Source: Candidatus Methanoperedens nitratireducens (GTDB taxonomy: Archaea; Halobacteriota; Methanosarcinia; Methanosarcinales; Methanoperedenaceae). From it: DNA of 38,342 nt. The position numbers and the translations under genes were made by a program. Below, piece after piece: positions 7,942-15,037 of the stretch. Numbering within the stretch: position 1 is the stretch's first letter; every line of letters begins with the position of its first letter. The stretch covers positions 1 to 38,342 of the forward strand of contig NZ_FZMP01000018.1 of assembly GCF_900196725.1 (NCBI RefSeq), read 5' to 3'. Below the pieces are notes generated by a model, which was not told the DNA's origin, did not search any database, and saw only the letters and a program-made list of their open reading frames with translations.

Positions 7942-8567
7942 TATGTATCAATAAACTCTACTTTTATTTCGTCATTTATCGTTATGAGCGCCGCCTGCCC
8001 TTTTGACGCGACACCGGGATTGACCACAAGAGTGCCGTTCACCTTCACCGAACCCCGCCCCTCGTGTATATGTCCGCATACGATGAGGTCAAACCTTCCA
8101 AGATACCGGGCCAATGCTTCGCTTCCCGCATTCCCGCGCGGCACTTTATCCAGCGTATTTCGCGGCGGGGCATGGGAGAGCAGGATTATCCTGCCTTTTA
8201 AATTTGCCAGTAATGCGCCGATATACTCGCCGATCTTCTTTTCCGAAAGTTCAAAGGGCGTATTGAACGGAGTGGGATTTGAGCCCCCAAGACCTACAAA
8301 GGTCAGGTCATTGAGGGCATACGATGAATTATGAAGGTTTATGGGGTTCTCATCCAGCAGCCTGAGGAGTGAGAGATTGTCGCAATTACCCGGTACTGCA
8401 AGCACGGGTTCCTTGAACATCCCCAGCAGTTCAAGCGCATGCTCATCAGGCCCGAAATTCGTTATATCGCCTGCTATCAGTACGGCATCAATATCCCCTG
8501 CCTTGTCCCGGAGGGCTTCGATATGTGAATAATCGCCGTGAAGGTCTGATAATGCAAGAAATTTCAT
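7941..8567 (-). CDS. calcineurin-like metallophosphoesterase
   Basis: Protein of 208 residues with all metal-binding motifs of the class: SDLHGD (7-12), GDITNFG, GNCD, SHAPP and GHIHEG near 166. Two metal ions are expected in the active site. The substrate is not predictable; relatives act on phosphodiesters such as cyclic nucleotides or glycerophosphodiesters. It is the first gene of the run into cooC and radB. No Shine-Dalgarno is seen and an AT-rich TATA-like stretch lies about 33 bases before the ATG, suggesting a nearly leaderless transcript. Confidence 0.85.
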   Translation of the reverse strand: MKFLALSDLHGDYSHIEALRDKAGDIDAVLIAGDITNFGPDEHALELLGMFKEPVLAVPGNCDNLSLLRLLDENPINLHNSSYALNDLTFVGLGGSNPTPFNTPFELSEKKIGEYIGALLANLKGRIILLSHAPPRNTLDKVPRGNAGSEALARYLGRFDLIVCGHIHEGRGSVKVNGTLVVNPGVASKGQAALITINDEIKVEFIDT

Positions 8568-8623
8568 AGAACTTAGTAATAGTTTATCGTTTATATTTGT
8601 AATGTTGTGAATCTTTTAACTTC

Positions 8624-9229
8624 TTATCTATATTGAATATATGGGCTATAAACCCAGTGCTCCCCCTCGCTATCATGTACACATATGTTCCCCCTGCCTC
8701 CCGGTTTGAACCCCCTGAACCTCTCAAGAAGCATAATCGATTCTCTAATTTCAGTAACGTATCGTTCTTTTAGCGATGCGGCAATCTTTTTACTCTCTTC
8801 ATCACTGGTTTCTTCCCCAAGCCCCGCGCACTCAGAAACCATCAGGTGCCCGTCCTGCAAATAGAACGGATAGGTTTTGCAGATACGCGGTCTGCACTCA
8901 TATGCCTGGCACAGACCATTCTTTAGAAAAACGCAGTCTCCTTCTCTTCTCAGAACCCATTCAAAGGTATGGATATTCCCTTCCGAATCCGTATCCTCCG
9001 AAGGTGTCGGGATTACTATTTCCTCCTTGTCCAGTCCTGTTTTCTCGCATATGCTCCTTATTTCGCGGGGGAATACGGATACTGTGTTATCCCCGTATTC
9101 AGCTTTGCAGCACTGCGCGCACTTTTTGCATTTAAATCCCGCAGCTTTTATGTTAGCTGCAAGCTGTTTTTCATCTATGCCGGCAGTATCTTTCAGGGCT
9201 TTTTCCAGATAATCGATTCTCCGTCTCAT
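8624..9229 (-). CDS. YkgJ-type cysteine-cluster protein
   Basis: Protein of about 201 residues of the zinc/iron-chelating YkgJ (CxxCxxCC) family. It has C-x2-C-x2-CC (CKKCAQCC), then a downstream set around CVFLKNGLCQAYECRPRICKTYPF-type spacing, giving at least eight ligand-capable cysteines. The family binds a metal or cluster; its reaction is not established. It is directly downstream of, and nearly overlapping, the HTH regulator at 9235-9753, so the two are co-transcribed. ATG 9229 is used; a GTG at 9235 that overlaps the regulator stop by one base is possible. Confidence 0.8.
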   Translation of the reverse strand: MRRRIDYLEKALKDTAGIDEKQLAANIKAAGFKCKKCAQCCKAEYGDNTVSVFPREIRSICEKTGLDKEEIVIPTPSEDTDSEGNIHTFEWVLRREGDCVFLKNGLCQAYECRPRICKTYPFYLQDGHLMVSECAGLGEETSDEESKKIAASLKERYVTEIRESIMLLERFRGFKPGGRGNICVHDSEGEHWVYSPYIQYR

Positions 9230-9234
9230 TCTCA

Positions 9235-9753
9235 CTAACCCATTTTCTTTGCTGCAAGTTCGATCGCCTCAAAAAGGCTATCTCTTGGCATGATCGTGGC
9301 AACAGGTATGCGGAGCACCTTCTCGACCGTGGTGCTCACAATGGGTGCGCAGACCACAGCTTTTGCCCCATCCCTTTCAGCTCTGATAGCGGCGATGATA
9401 GCTTCTTCCATTGATGTGGCAGAGTATTCCCTGATCGTCAGGAGGTGCCCCCCTACTTTCAGCTTTTTCTCTGTGATGTAATCCAGAACAGGACGCGCCG
9501 CAATGACGGCAATAAAATCATTTTTCTCGGTCCCTTCCATTTTCCTGAGCACCTTCACTATCTGCCGCAGGGTCTTGATATTAGGCTCGCGGTGTCCTGA
9601 TAGTAGTTTGTATATGGTGCTTGGCGGTATGCCTGAGCGTTCGCTGAATTCCGCCGCCGACAGGTGATGCTCTTCTTTGATTATCCTTCCGAACTCCTTG
9701 ATGAACGCCTCATCCGATTCTGCTGCTGCCTTTATCAGGTCATCTGCTGTCAT
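9235..9753 (-). CDS. HTH transcription regulator with PrpR-N-like sensor half
   Basis: Protein of 172 residues. Residues about 15-72 form an XRE/Cro-type helix-turn-helix (LSAAEFSERSGIPPSTIYKL with REPNIKTLRQIV). Residues about 80-172 are an alpha/beta half-domain (FIAVIAARPVLDYI, GAKAVVCAPI, IPVATIMPRDSLFEAIELA) resembling the PrpR-N/response-domain fold, likely an effector-sensing part. The target is unknown. ATG 9753 has AGAGGT five bases upstream and a TATA-like box (AAATATATA) further out, with an ACGATCGT palindrome between them, so autoregulation is plausible. It is divergent from the ABC importer at 9885 and may control it. Confidence 0.78.
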   Translation of the reverse strand: MTADDLIKAAAESDEAFIKEFGRIIKEEHHLSAAEFSERSGIPPSTIYKLLSGHREPNIKTLRQIVKVLRKMEGTEKNDFIAVIAARPVLDYITEKKLKVGGHLLTIREYSATSMEEAIIAAIRAERDGAKAVVCAPIVSTTVEKVLRIPVATIMPRDSLFEAIELAAKKMG

Positions 9754-9754
9754 G

Positions 9755-9884
9755 ATTACCTCTTATCACGATCGTATATATTTTACTGATTATTAATACA
9801 TTTGGGTTATTCCGCATAACAATCAGGAAAAGTTAAATAAGGCATGGTCAGAAAGATAATAATTAACTATTACAGAGGGAAACC
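9755..9884. promoter_or_regulatory. divergent promoter region with ACGATCGT palindrome
   Basis: This 130-bp gap separates the HTH regulator (minus) from the ABC importer (plus). The 8-bp perfect palindrome ACGATCGT is at 9768-9775, extended by flanking TAT/ATA with one bulge. It lies between the regulator's TATA-like box and its ribosome site, where a repressor would block transcription start. On the importer side, TATA-like sequence and a GAGGG ribosome site precede ATG 9885. Confidence 0.45.
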
Positions 9885-10985
9885 ATGAGAAACTTATTGA
9901 AGATATTGTTTGTTGTCGGTTTGGCTATACTTGTAGCAGGATGCCTTGAAAGTAACAAAGCCCCGGAGACCGATGTGCCAGTCAATCTTGTAAAGATGAG
10001 CGGGCAGGATATGGTGCAGAGGCTCGGTACAGGCGAAATAGCGGGATTTATAATGTGGGAACCCTACCCGTCATTAGCCGTTACTAAAGGGTACGGGAAA
10101 CCCCTGTTATATTCGGGCGATATATGGGAAGAGCATCCCTGCTGTGTGGTTGCATACGATTATGACTGGCATAAGAACACAAACAATTCAGATGAGATAC
10201 TCAAACGCATGGCTCTTGTGCAGCTAAAATCGGTGAATTATATCAATAATGCAAAAAGTCCGGGTTCGCCCGACCACGAGGAATTGATCAACTTTACACT
10301 GGATTTCGGAGGTCTCACCGACCGGAATGCAGCTAATATGAGCCTTTTCGATGTTGAGTTCGTATACGCTACGGATGTTCCGAAAACAGCGGCTTTTATT
10401 GAAAAGATACAGGACTTCGGGATATTTGACCCTGCAAAATGGAACCAGTCGGGGTATAAGAACGCGTCAGATTATGCTAACTCGCTGATAACCAACCAGT
10501 ATGTTGAATGGGCTGTGCAGAACAAGGATGCCGATCTTAGCAGCCTGTCGCTGAAAGAACCCGTGACCGTGCGCTACGGCTACCTTATCAATGATATACA
10601 CGAACTTCCGTTCTACGTTGCATGGAAAAAAGGCTGGTATAAGGATGCAGGGATAAATATCACCCTCGCGGAAGGAGCCCCGTTCCAGAACGGCGCATTC
10701 GAGATGCAGAATGGTTTTAAAGCCGGAACTGTGGACGTGGGAAGCCTGGGCATCCCCCCTGTTATCATTCACAGGATAAACAGCAACGATTTCACGATCG
10801 ATGATGCGCGTGTCGGGGTCATAGCAGGGATGAACGATGAAGGTTCCGTGGTAGTTGTAGCGAGTAACATAACCTCGCTGAAAGACCTGAGAGGAAAGAC
10901 CGTTGGATACCCCGGACCGGGTACGATACAGCATGTGCTTTTCCTGATGGCAGCAGATAAGGACGGCGTCAAGGTCGTTACTTAA
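9885..10985 (+). CDS. ABC-importer binding lipoprotein with its two halves in swapped order
   Basis: Protein of 366 residues in the SsuA/TauA/NMT1 class that binds sulfonates, nitrate, taurine or thiamine precursors. It has a lipoprotein signal with LVAGC and Cys20. Residues 31-215 match what is normally the C-terminal half (MSGQDMVQRL, IMWEPYPSLA, EWAVQNK near the end). Residues 228-366 match what is normally the N-terminal half (VRYGYLINDIHELPFYVAWKKGWYKDAG-type start, then LRGKTVGYPGPGTIQHVLF). The last residues, GVKVVT, would normally run straight into MSGQD. It is thus a circular permutation, or a tandem double protein that lost its outer halves. The stop overlaps the permease ATG (TAATG), so the end is neat rather than ragged. 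The start has GAGGG upstream. Confidence 0.75.
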   Translation: MRNLLKILFVVGLAILVAGCLESNKAPETDVPVNLVKMSGQDMVQRLGTGEIAGFIMWEPYPSLAVTKGYGKPLLYSGDIWEEHPCCVVAYDYDWHKNTNNSDEILKRMALVQLKSVNYINNAKSPGSPDHEELINFTLDFGGLTDRNAANMSLFDVEFVYATDVPKTAAFIEKIQDFGIFDPAKWNQSGYKNASDYANSLITNQYVEWAVQNKDADLSSLSLKEPVTVRYGYLINDIHELPFYVAWKKGWYKDAGINITLAEGAPFQNGAFEMQNGFKAGTVDVGSLGIPPVIIHRINSNDFTIDDARVGVIAGMNDEGSVVVVASNITSLKDLRGKTVGYPGPGTIQHVLFLMAADKDGVKVVT

Positions 10986-11791
10986 TGAAAAATTATTCCG
11001 GCAGAAGAGGATTGGTCATAAACATCCTCTCCCTTTTCTTTTTTGTGCTATTATGGCATGTTCTAGTAATACTTGCAAGGGATAATGTTTTCAACATCCC
11101 TTTCATGCGCCTGCGGGACGTCCCAACGCCTCCTGAAACATATTATGCATTGATGGATTCATTGTTCACACGAACCTACGGACCTTCATTTACATACGGG
11201 ATCGTTGATCATACGGGTGCCAGCCTCCAGCGTGTCATCCAGGGCGGTATTATCGCTTTTATCATAGGAGTCCCTGTGGGCATAGGAATAGGTTATTCGA
11301 AGCTCATACACAGCGTCCTGAACCCGATCATTGAAATTATAAGAAATATGCCCCCGATGGCATGGATACCTCTGGCTATATTTATCCTGGTCACAGGCGG
11401 TTCGATCTTCATCGTGTTTATCGGCACGGTTTTCCCCATAATCCTCAATACTATTTACGGCGTGAGATCGACCGATGTACGGTTGGTTGATGCCGCAAAA
11501 ACACTCGGAGCATCAGGATCAAAGATAGTTACAAAAGTTATTATCCCTTCTGCTCTTCCTTCCATAATCGCCGGTTTGCGGATCGGGCTTGGTGTCGGCT
11601 GGATGGCGATCGTGGCTGCCGAGATGGTTATCAGGAGCCCTGTTGGTCTTGGTTACTTTATCTGGAACATGGGTGACCTGGGGCGCTATGCCGAAATGGT
11701 GGCAGGTATGATAGTTATAGGCGTCATCGGGTACATTATGAATATCAGCATACTTCTTCTGCAAAAGAGGTTCATAAAATGGGCAGGTTAG
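10985..11791 (+). CDS. ABC transporter permease (SsuC/TauC/NrtB type)
   Basis: Protein of 268 residues with about six membrane helices. The EAA loop that docks onto the ATPase is visible as [25 protein letters not shown]-type sequence around residues 164-188. It forms the membrane channel of the importer with the binding lipoprotein before it and the ATPase after it; its ATG overlaps the upstream stop and its end overlaps the ATPase start by 13 bases. The substrate cannot be named from sequence; the class covers sulfonate, taurine, nitrate and thiamine-precursor uptake. Confidence 0.88.
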   Translation: MKNYSGRRGLVINILSLFFFVLLWHVLVILARDNVFNIPFMRLRDVPTPPETYYALMDSLFTRTYGPSFTYGIVDHTGASLQRVIQGGIIAFIIGVPVGIGIGYSKLIHSVLNPIIEIIRNMPPMAWIPLAIFILVTGGSIFIVFIGTVFPIILNTIYGVRSTDVRLVDAAKTLGASGSKIVTKVIIPSALPSIIAGLRIGLGVGWMAIVAAEMVIRSPVGLGYFIWNMGDLGRYAEMVAGMIVIGVIGYIMNISILLLQKRFIKWAG

Positions 11792-12537
11792 TCTTACAGG
11801 GCGTTTCCCGGAAGTTCAATGATTTTCTTGCAATCTCGGATGTGAACCTCGCAGTAGAGGATGGGGAGTTCGTCTGTCTTCTCGGTCCGAGCGGGTGCGG
11901 GAAAACCACGCTACTTCGCCTCGTTGCAGGGCTTGAGACGCCGACTGAGGGTGCGCTTTTCCTTGACGGGAAAAAAATAGAGGGCGTAAACAGGGAATGC
12001 GGTTTCGTGTTCCAGGAATATGTACTGTTCCCGTGGAGGACCGTAAAAGGCAATATCGAGTTCGGACCCGAAGTTAAAAAGGTGTCCAAAGAGGAGCGCG
12101 AGAGAATCTCGCAGCACTATATCGAGCTTGTGGGCTTGAAAGGGTTTGAGGACCACTATCCTCACGAGCTGTCCGGGGGAATGAAGCAGAGGGTCGGGAT
12201 TGCAAGGGCATATGCCAACAACCCGAAGCTCTTATTGATGGATGAACCCTTCGGCGCGCTTGACGCCCAGACGAGGAACCTCATGCAGGCTGAACTCCTG
12301 AGGATATGGGAGAAAGAGCATATAAGCGCCCTGTTCGTCACCCACAGCGTGGATGAGGCGGTCTATCTTGCAGACAGGGTAGCTGTGATGTCAGCCCGCC
12401 CGGGCACGGTAAAGGAGATGTTCAAGAACAACCTTCCCCGCCCCAGGGTGAGGACAAGCCCTGAAGCCAATGCCCTGCGGGATGCGGTACTCAGGTCGCT
12501 CGGCGCGGAGATTAAAAGGGCGGCAGGGGTTTATTAA
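11779..12537 (+). CDS. ABC transporter ATP-binding protein (SsuB/TauB/NrtD type)
   Basis: Protein of 252 residues with a complete nucleotide-binding domain: Walker [10 protein letters not shown] (about 37-45), Q-loop [10 protein letters not shown], signature LSGGMKQR, Walker [13 protein letters not shown] and the switch His in VTHSVDEA. The [13 protein letters not shown] segment is typical of the nitrate/sulfonate/taurine branch. It is the last gene of the three-gene importer operon, overlapping the permease by 13 bases, and is followed after 24 bp by an inverted-repeat element. Confidence 0.9.
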   Translation: MGRLVLQGVSRKFNDFLAISDVNLAVEDGEFVCLLGPSGCGKTTLLRLVAGLETPTEGALFLDGKKIEGVNRECGFVFQEYVLFPWRTVKGNIEFGPEVKKVSKEERERISQHYIELVGLKGFEDHYPHELSGGMKQRVGIARAYANNPKLLLMDEPFGALDAQTRNLMQAELLRIWEKEHISALFVTHSVDEAVYLADRVAVMSARPGTVKEMFKNNLPRPRVRTSPEANALRDAVLRSLGAEIKRAAGVY

Positions 12538-12561
12538 AATGGGCAAAAACAGGACAATAAA

Positions 12562-12771
12562 CCACGGAGTCGGCTATGAACGCGGTTCATAGATGGCGAT
12601 GAAAAGGTACAACAAAATAGGCATCAACAACGAACTAATACGAACTCACAACGAACTCCGGTTGCGTAAGTTCGTATCAGTTCGTATTAGTTCGTTGTTT
12701 AAGTAGTGTCTGTTTTCATACCAGTGCACAGAGATTGTTGCTTTTACTCTGTGTTCTCTGTGACTCCGTGG
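12562..12771. repeat. MITE-like inverted-repeat element, copy 1
   Basis: Non-coding element of 210 bp with perfect 10-bp ends: CCACGGAGTC at 12562-12571 and GACTCCGTGG at 12762-12771. Inside are a small hairpin (CTATGAAC/GTTCATAG, 12574-12592) and a large one whose 21-bp arms, 12626-12646 and 12679-12699, are perfectly complementary and rich in GAACT. The first 63 bases match copy 2 at 37683 at 59 of 63 positions, all four differences being A/G. It has no ORF, and I see no clear target-site duplication. Confidence 0.75.
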
Positions 12772-12879
12772 CGATTGTTTTTATATATGCCATGAAATTT
12801 AGGACTACCTATTTTTCTATATCTGCGTGTTATAACTATAAACGGAAAGAATCCCTATCTTATAAAATGGGAGTAAATA

Positions 12880-13506
12880 TTGTACAGGAAAATAATATCT
12901 GCCGTAGATGGCTCTTTCCATTCAGAGCTTGCAGCCCGCCATGCTGTGGCTATAGCCTCTTCCCTGGGCAGCCAGCTCACGGTGCTTGCGGTCGATGCAG
13001 GGGAAGTGGAGCGGAAGAAATTATCCTATGCAATAGAGCACCTGCGCCAGCATGCCGGTACTTACGGCATACAGGCAAAGGGCATTATCAGAAAAGGGGA
13101 AGTCGTTAAGACCATATTAGCTGTTATCAATGAGGAGAACGCTGATCTTTTAGTCCTTGCAAAATTCTACAGTTACAAAGTCGAGATATTGCATGTGATA
13201 GAATTCCCGCGCTGGTACGACCTTCCGTGGATAAGACTCTACACAATGCGCAGGCAAGGCGAAGAAACTATGGCACCTGTTGCAGATGCGTTGAAGGCAC
13301 TGGGGATTAATGTTGATGTGCGGGTGGTAGTTGCAGAGAGTAGTATAAACGCCATACCCAAGGAAGCCGCAATCGGAAGGCACAGCATGGCTCTCATGGG
13401 AGCAAGCAGGCGGAGCATTTTAAAAGAGGTGGTATACGGAAATCCGATAGAACGGATGCTGTCCAGCATACTCTGCGATGTTCTGATCTGGAGGCGGAGG
13501 CTGTGA
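12880..13506 (+). CDS. universal stress protein, two domains fused by an internal deletion
   Basis: Protein of 208 residues, shorter than the usual 280 or so for a tandem USP. Residues 1-94 are the front of one UspA domain (KIISAVDGS, then ADLLVLA). From residue 95 the sequence (FYSYKVEILHVIEFP onward) is the later part of a second domain ending with GASRRSILKEVVYGNPIERML, the region that binds ATP phosphate in active family members. The tail of domain 1 and the front of domain 2, including its VDGS strand, are missing. The start is TTG 12880. The end overlaps the decayed cation ATPase by four bases, as in stress-protein/ATPase pairs. It is likely a non-functional or altered remnant. Confidence 0.65.
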   Translation: MYRKIISAVDGSFHSELAARHAVAIASSLGSQLTVLAVDAGEVERKKLSYAIEHLRQHAGTYGIQAKGIIRKGEVVKTILAVINEENADLLVLAKFYSYKVEILHVIEFPRWYDLPWIRLYTMRRQGEETMAPVADALKALGINVDVRVVVAESSINAIPKEAAIGRHSMALMGASRRSILKEVVYGNPIERMLSSILCDVLIWRRRL

Positions 13507-14848
13507 AAATACAGGCTTTAGACAGGGAAGATGTATTCCGGGAACTTGATACCACTCCGCAGGGTTTGACTGAAGAGGAAGCAAGGAAGCGGCTTTCGGA
13601 TTTCGGGGAGAATATAATCTCTGAGAAAAAAAGAGCTTCCAGGCTGGTTCAATTTGCTTCGCACCTTGCAGACTGGCTTGGGAACGATACCAGCATGAGA
13701 AACCTGGCATATGCCTTATTCGCTGTTATCTTCATAAACGCCCTGTTCACTTTTTTCCAGGAATACAGGGCGGAAAAAGCCTCCGAGGCTTTAAAAAACT
13801 AATGCCCTACCTGGCAAGCGTGATCCGGGGCGGGAAAGAGATAAAGATACCTGCAAGACAGATAGTGCCCGGGGATATGATTATCATACGGGATGGGGAC
13901 CGTGTGCCTGCTGATGCACGGATTATCAAGGCAGTTGACCTTGCGGTAGATAATTCACCCCTTACAGGAGAATCCGAGCCGCAGATAAGGAAGGATGGAC
14001 CTGAATCCGGGGATGTAGAACCTGCCAACCTCATTTATTCCGGAACCACTGTGGTGAGAGGATACGGGATCGCGGTCGTTTTTGCAACGGGAATGGCAAC
14101 AGAGTTCGGGAAGATAGCACATCTTACGCAGGAGGTCGGGGAAGCCCCGACGCCGCTTCAGCGTGAGCTGACTTTTGTGACGCGTGTAATTACTGTCATA
14201 TCGGTCGGGCTTGGCTTCGTATTTTTCGTAATGGGAGAATCTATCGGCATAAGCCCGCAGGATAACTTCCTGTTCGCTATCGGGATCATAGCTGCAAACG
14301 TGCCTGAGGGATTGCTGCCCACCGTTACCCTCTCTTTATCCCTTGCAAGCCAGAGGATGGTAAGAAGGAATGCCCTCATAAAAAAACTCGCCTCGGTAGA
14401 AACCCTAGGGAGTGCAAATGTGATATTATGGGCGGGGTACGCGGTGAGTGGGAACGCGTGGATGAGATAGCGTTCACTTCCGAGCGGAAAATGATGAGCA
14501 CTGTGAACAGGAAAGAGAACAGGCTTGTCCTGTACTCCAAAGGTGCGCCCGAAACGATACTTGCGAAGTGCACGCACATAGCAACCGGAGAGGGGATACG
14601 GAAACTCACTGATACTGATAAAGAGCGGATAGAAGCGCAGGTATCCGGTTATGCGGGCAGGGGCATGCGGCTGATAGCCTTTGAGAAAAAAGATATTGAG
14701 GGGGAGTACAAAAGGGAAAAACGAACTTGAGCAGGCTCTCAGGGGTGAGGTCCTGTTTGCAAGAGCTGCACCTGCGCTGAAAGAAGCCGATATCGGCGTG
14801 GCGATGTGAAAAACCTGTACTGACGTTGCAAGGGAATCCTTGAGCCGT
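13503..14848 (+). pseudogene. cation-transporting P-type ATPase, heavily decayed
   Basis: Pieces of a P2-type (Ca/Mg-like) ATPase appear in order in different frames. They are the N-terminal cation domain (13503-13802); the actuator domain with SPLTGES and membrane helix 4 with ANVPEGLLPTVTL (13802-14470); the nucleotide domain with FTSERKMMSTV and YSKGAPE (about 14430-14730); and the P-domain tail APALKEADIGVAM, then a TGA in place of the usual Gly codon, then TDVARES (about 14730-14848). DKTGT and GDGVND are both missing, so it cannot form the phospho-enzyme. The first break is a -1 shift at the A6 run 13793-13798. An intact gene would be about 2.6-2.8 kb. The C-terminal membrane helices are gone. 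Confidence 0.88.
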
Positions 14849-14850
14849 CA

Positions 14851-15016
14851 TGTTAATATACAACTTTATCTCATTGATGAAATATACTGCAAAATGTTAA
14901 CTCGATCAATAAAAACGGGGTTCAGCAAAAGATGTATAGACAAGAATCTATATTCGATAAGCCAGAACGGGAGATTCCCTGACCAATTAACATGCGAATA
15001 AGCCAGGTAAACTGCC
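14851..15016 (+). promoter_or_regulatory. conserved leader upstream of hybrid kinase 1 (copy A)
   Basis: Non-coding stretch of about 165 bp that aligns with 18511-18680 upstream of the second kinase. Shared blocks include TTAATATAC near the start, TCTCATTG, GATGTATAG, ATCTATATT, GGGAGAT and CAGGTAAA near the end. Conservation outside coding sequence suggests either a promoter/leader duplicated with the kinases or a structured RNA. No terminator-antiterminator pair is obvious. Confidence 0.5.
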
Positions 15017-15037
15017 ACTATTTGACATTGTGAGAAA

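Noticed and set aside
12626-12699. CRISPR-like array from repeated GAACT units
   Set aside because: The units are only 5-7 bases, spaced irregularly and arranged as two complementary arms. This is a hairpin, with no spacers and no cas genes.
13793-13799. Programmed frameshift in the P-type ATPase
   Set aside because: The heptamer fits, but the gene downstream lacks DKTGT and GDGVND and is broken again, so recoding could not give an active enzyme. Decay is the simpler reading.
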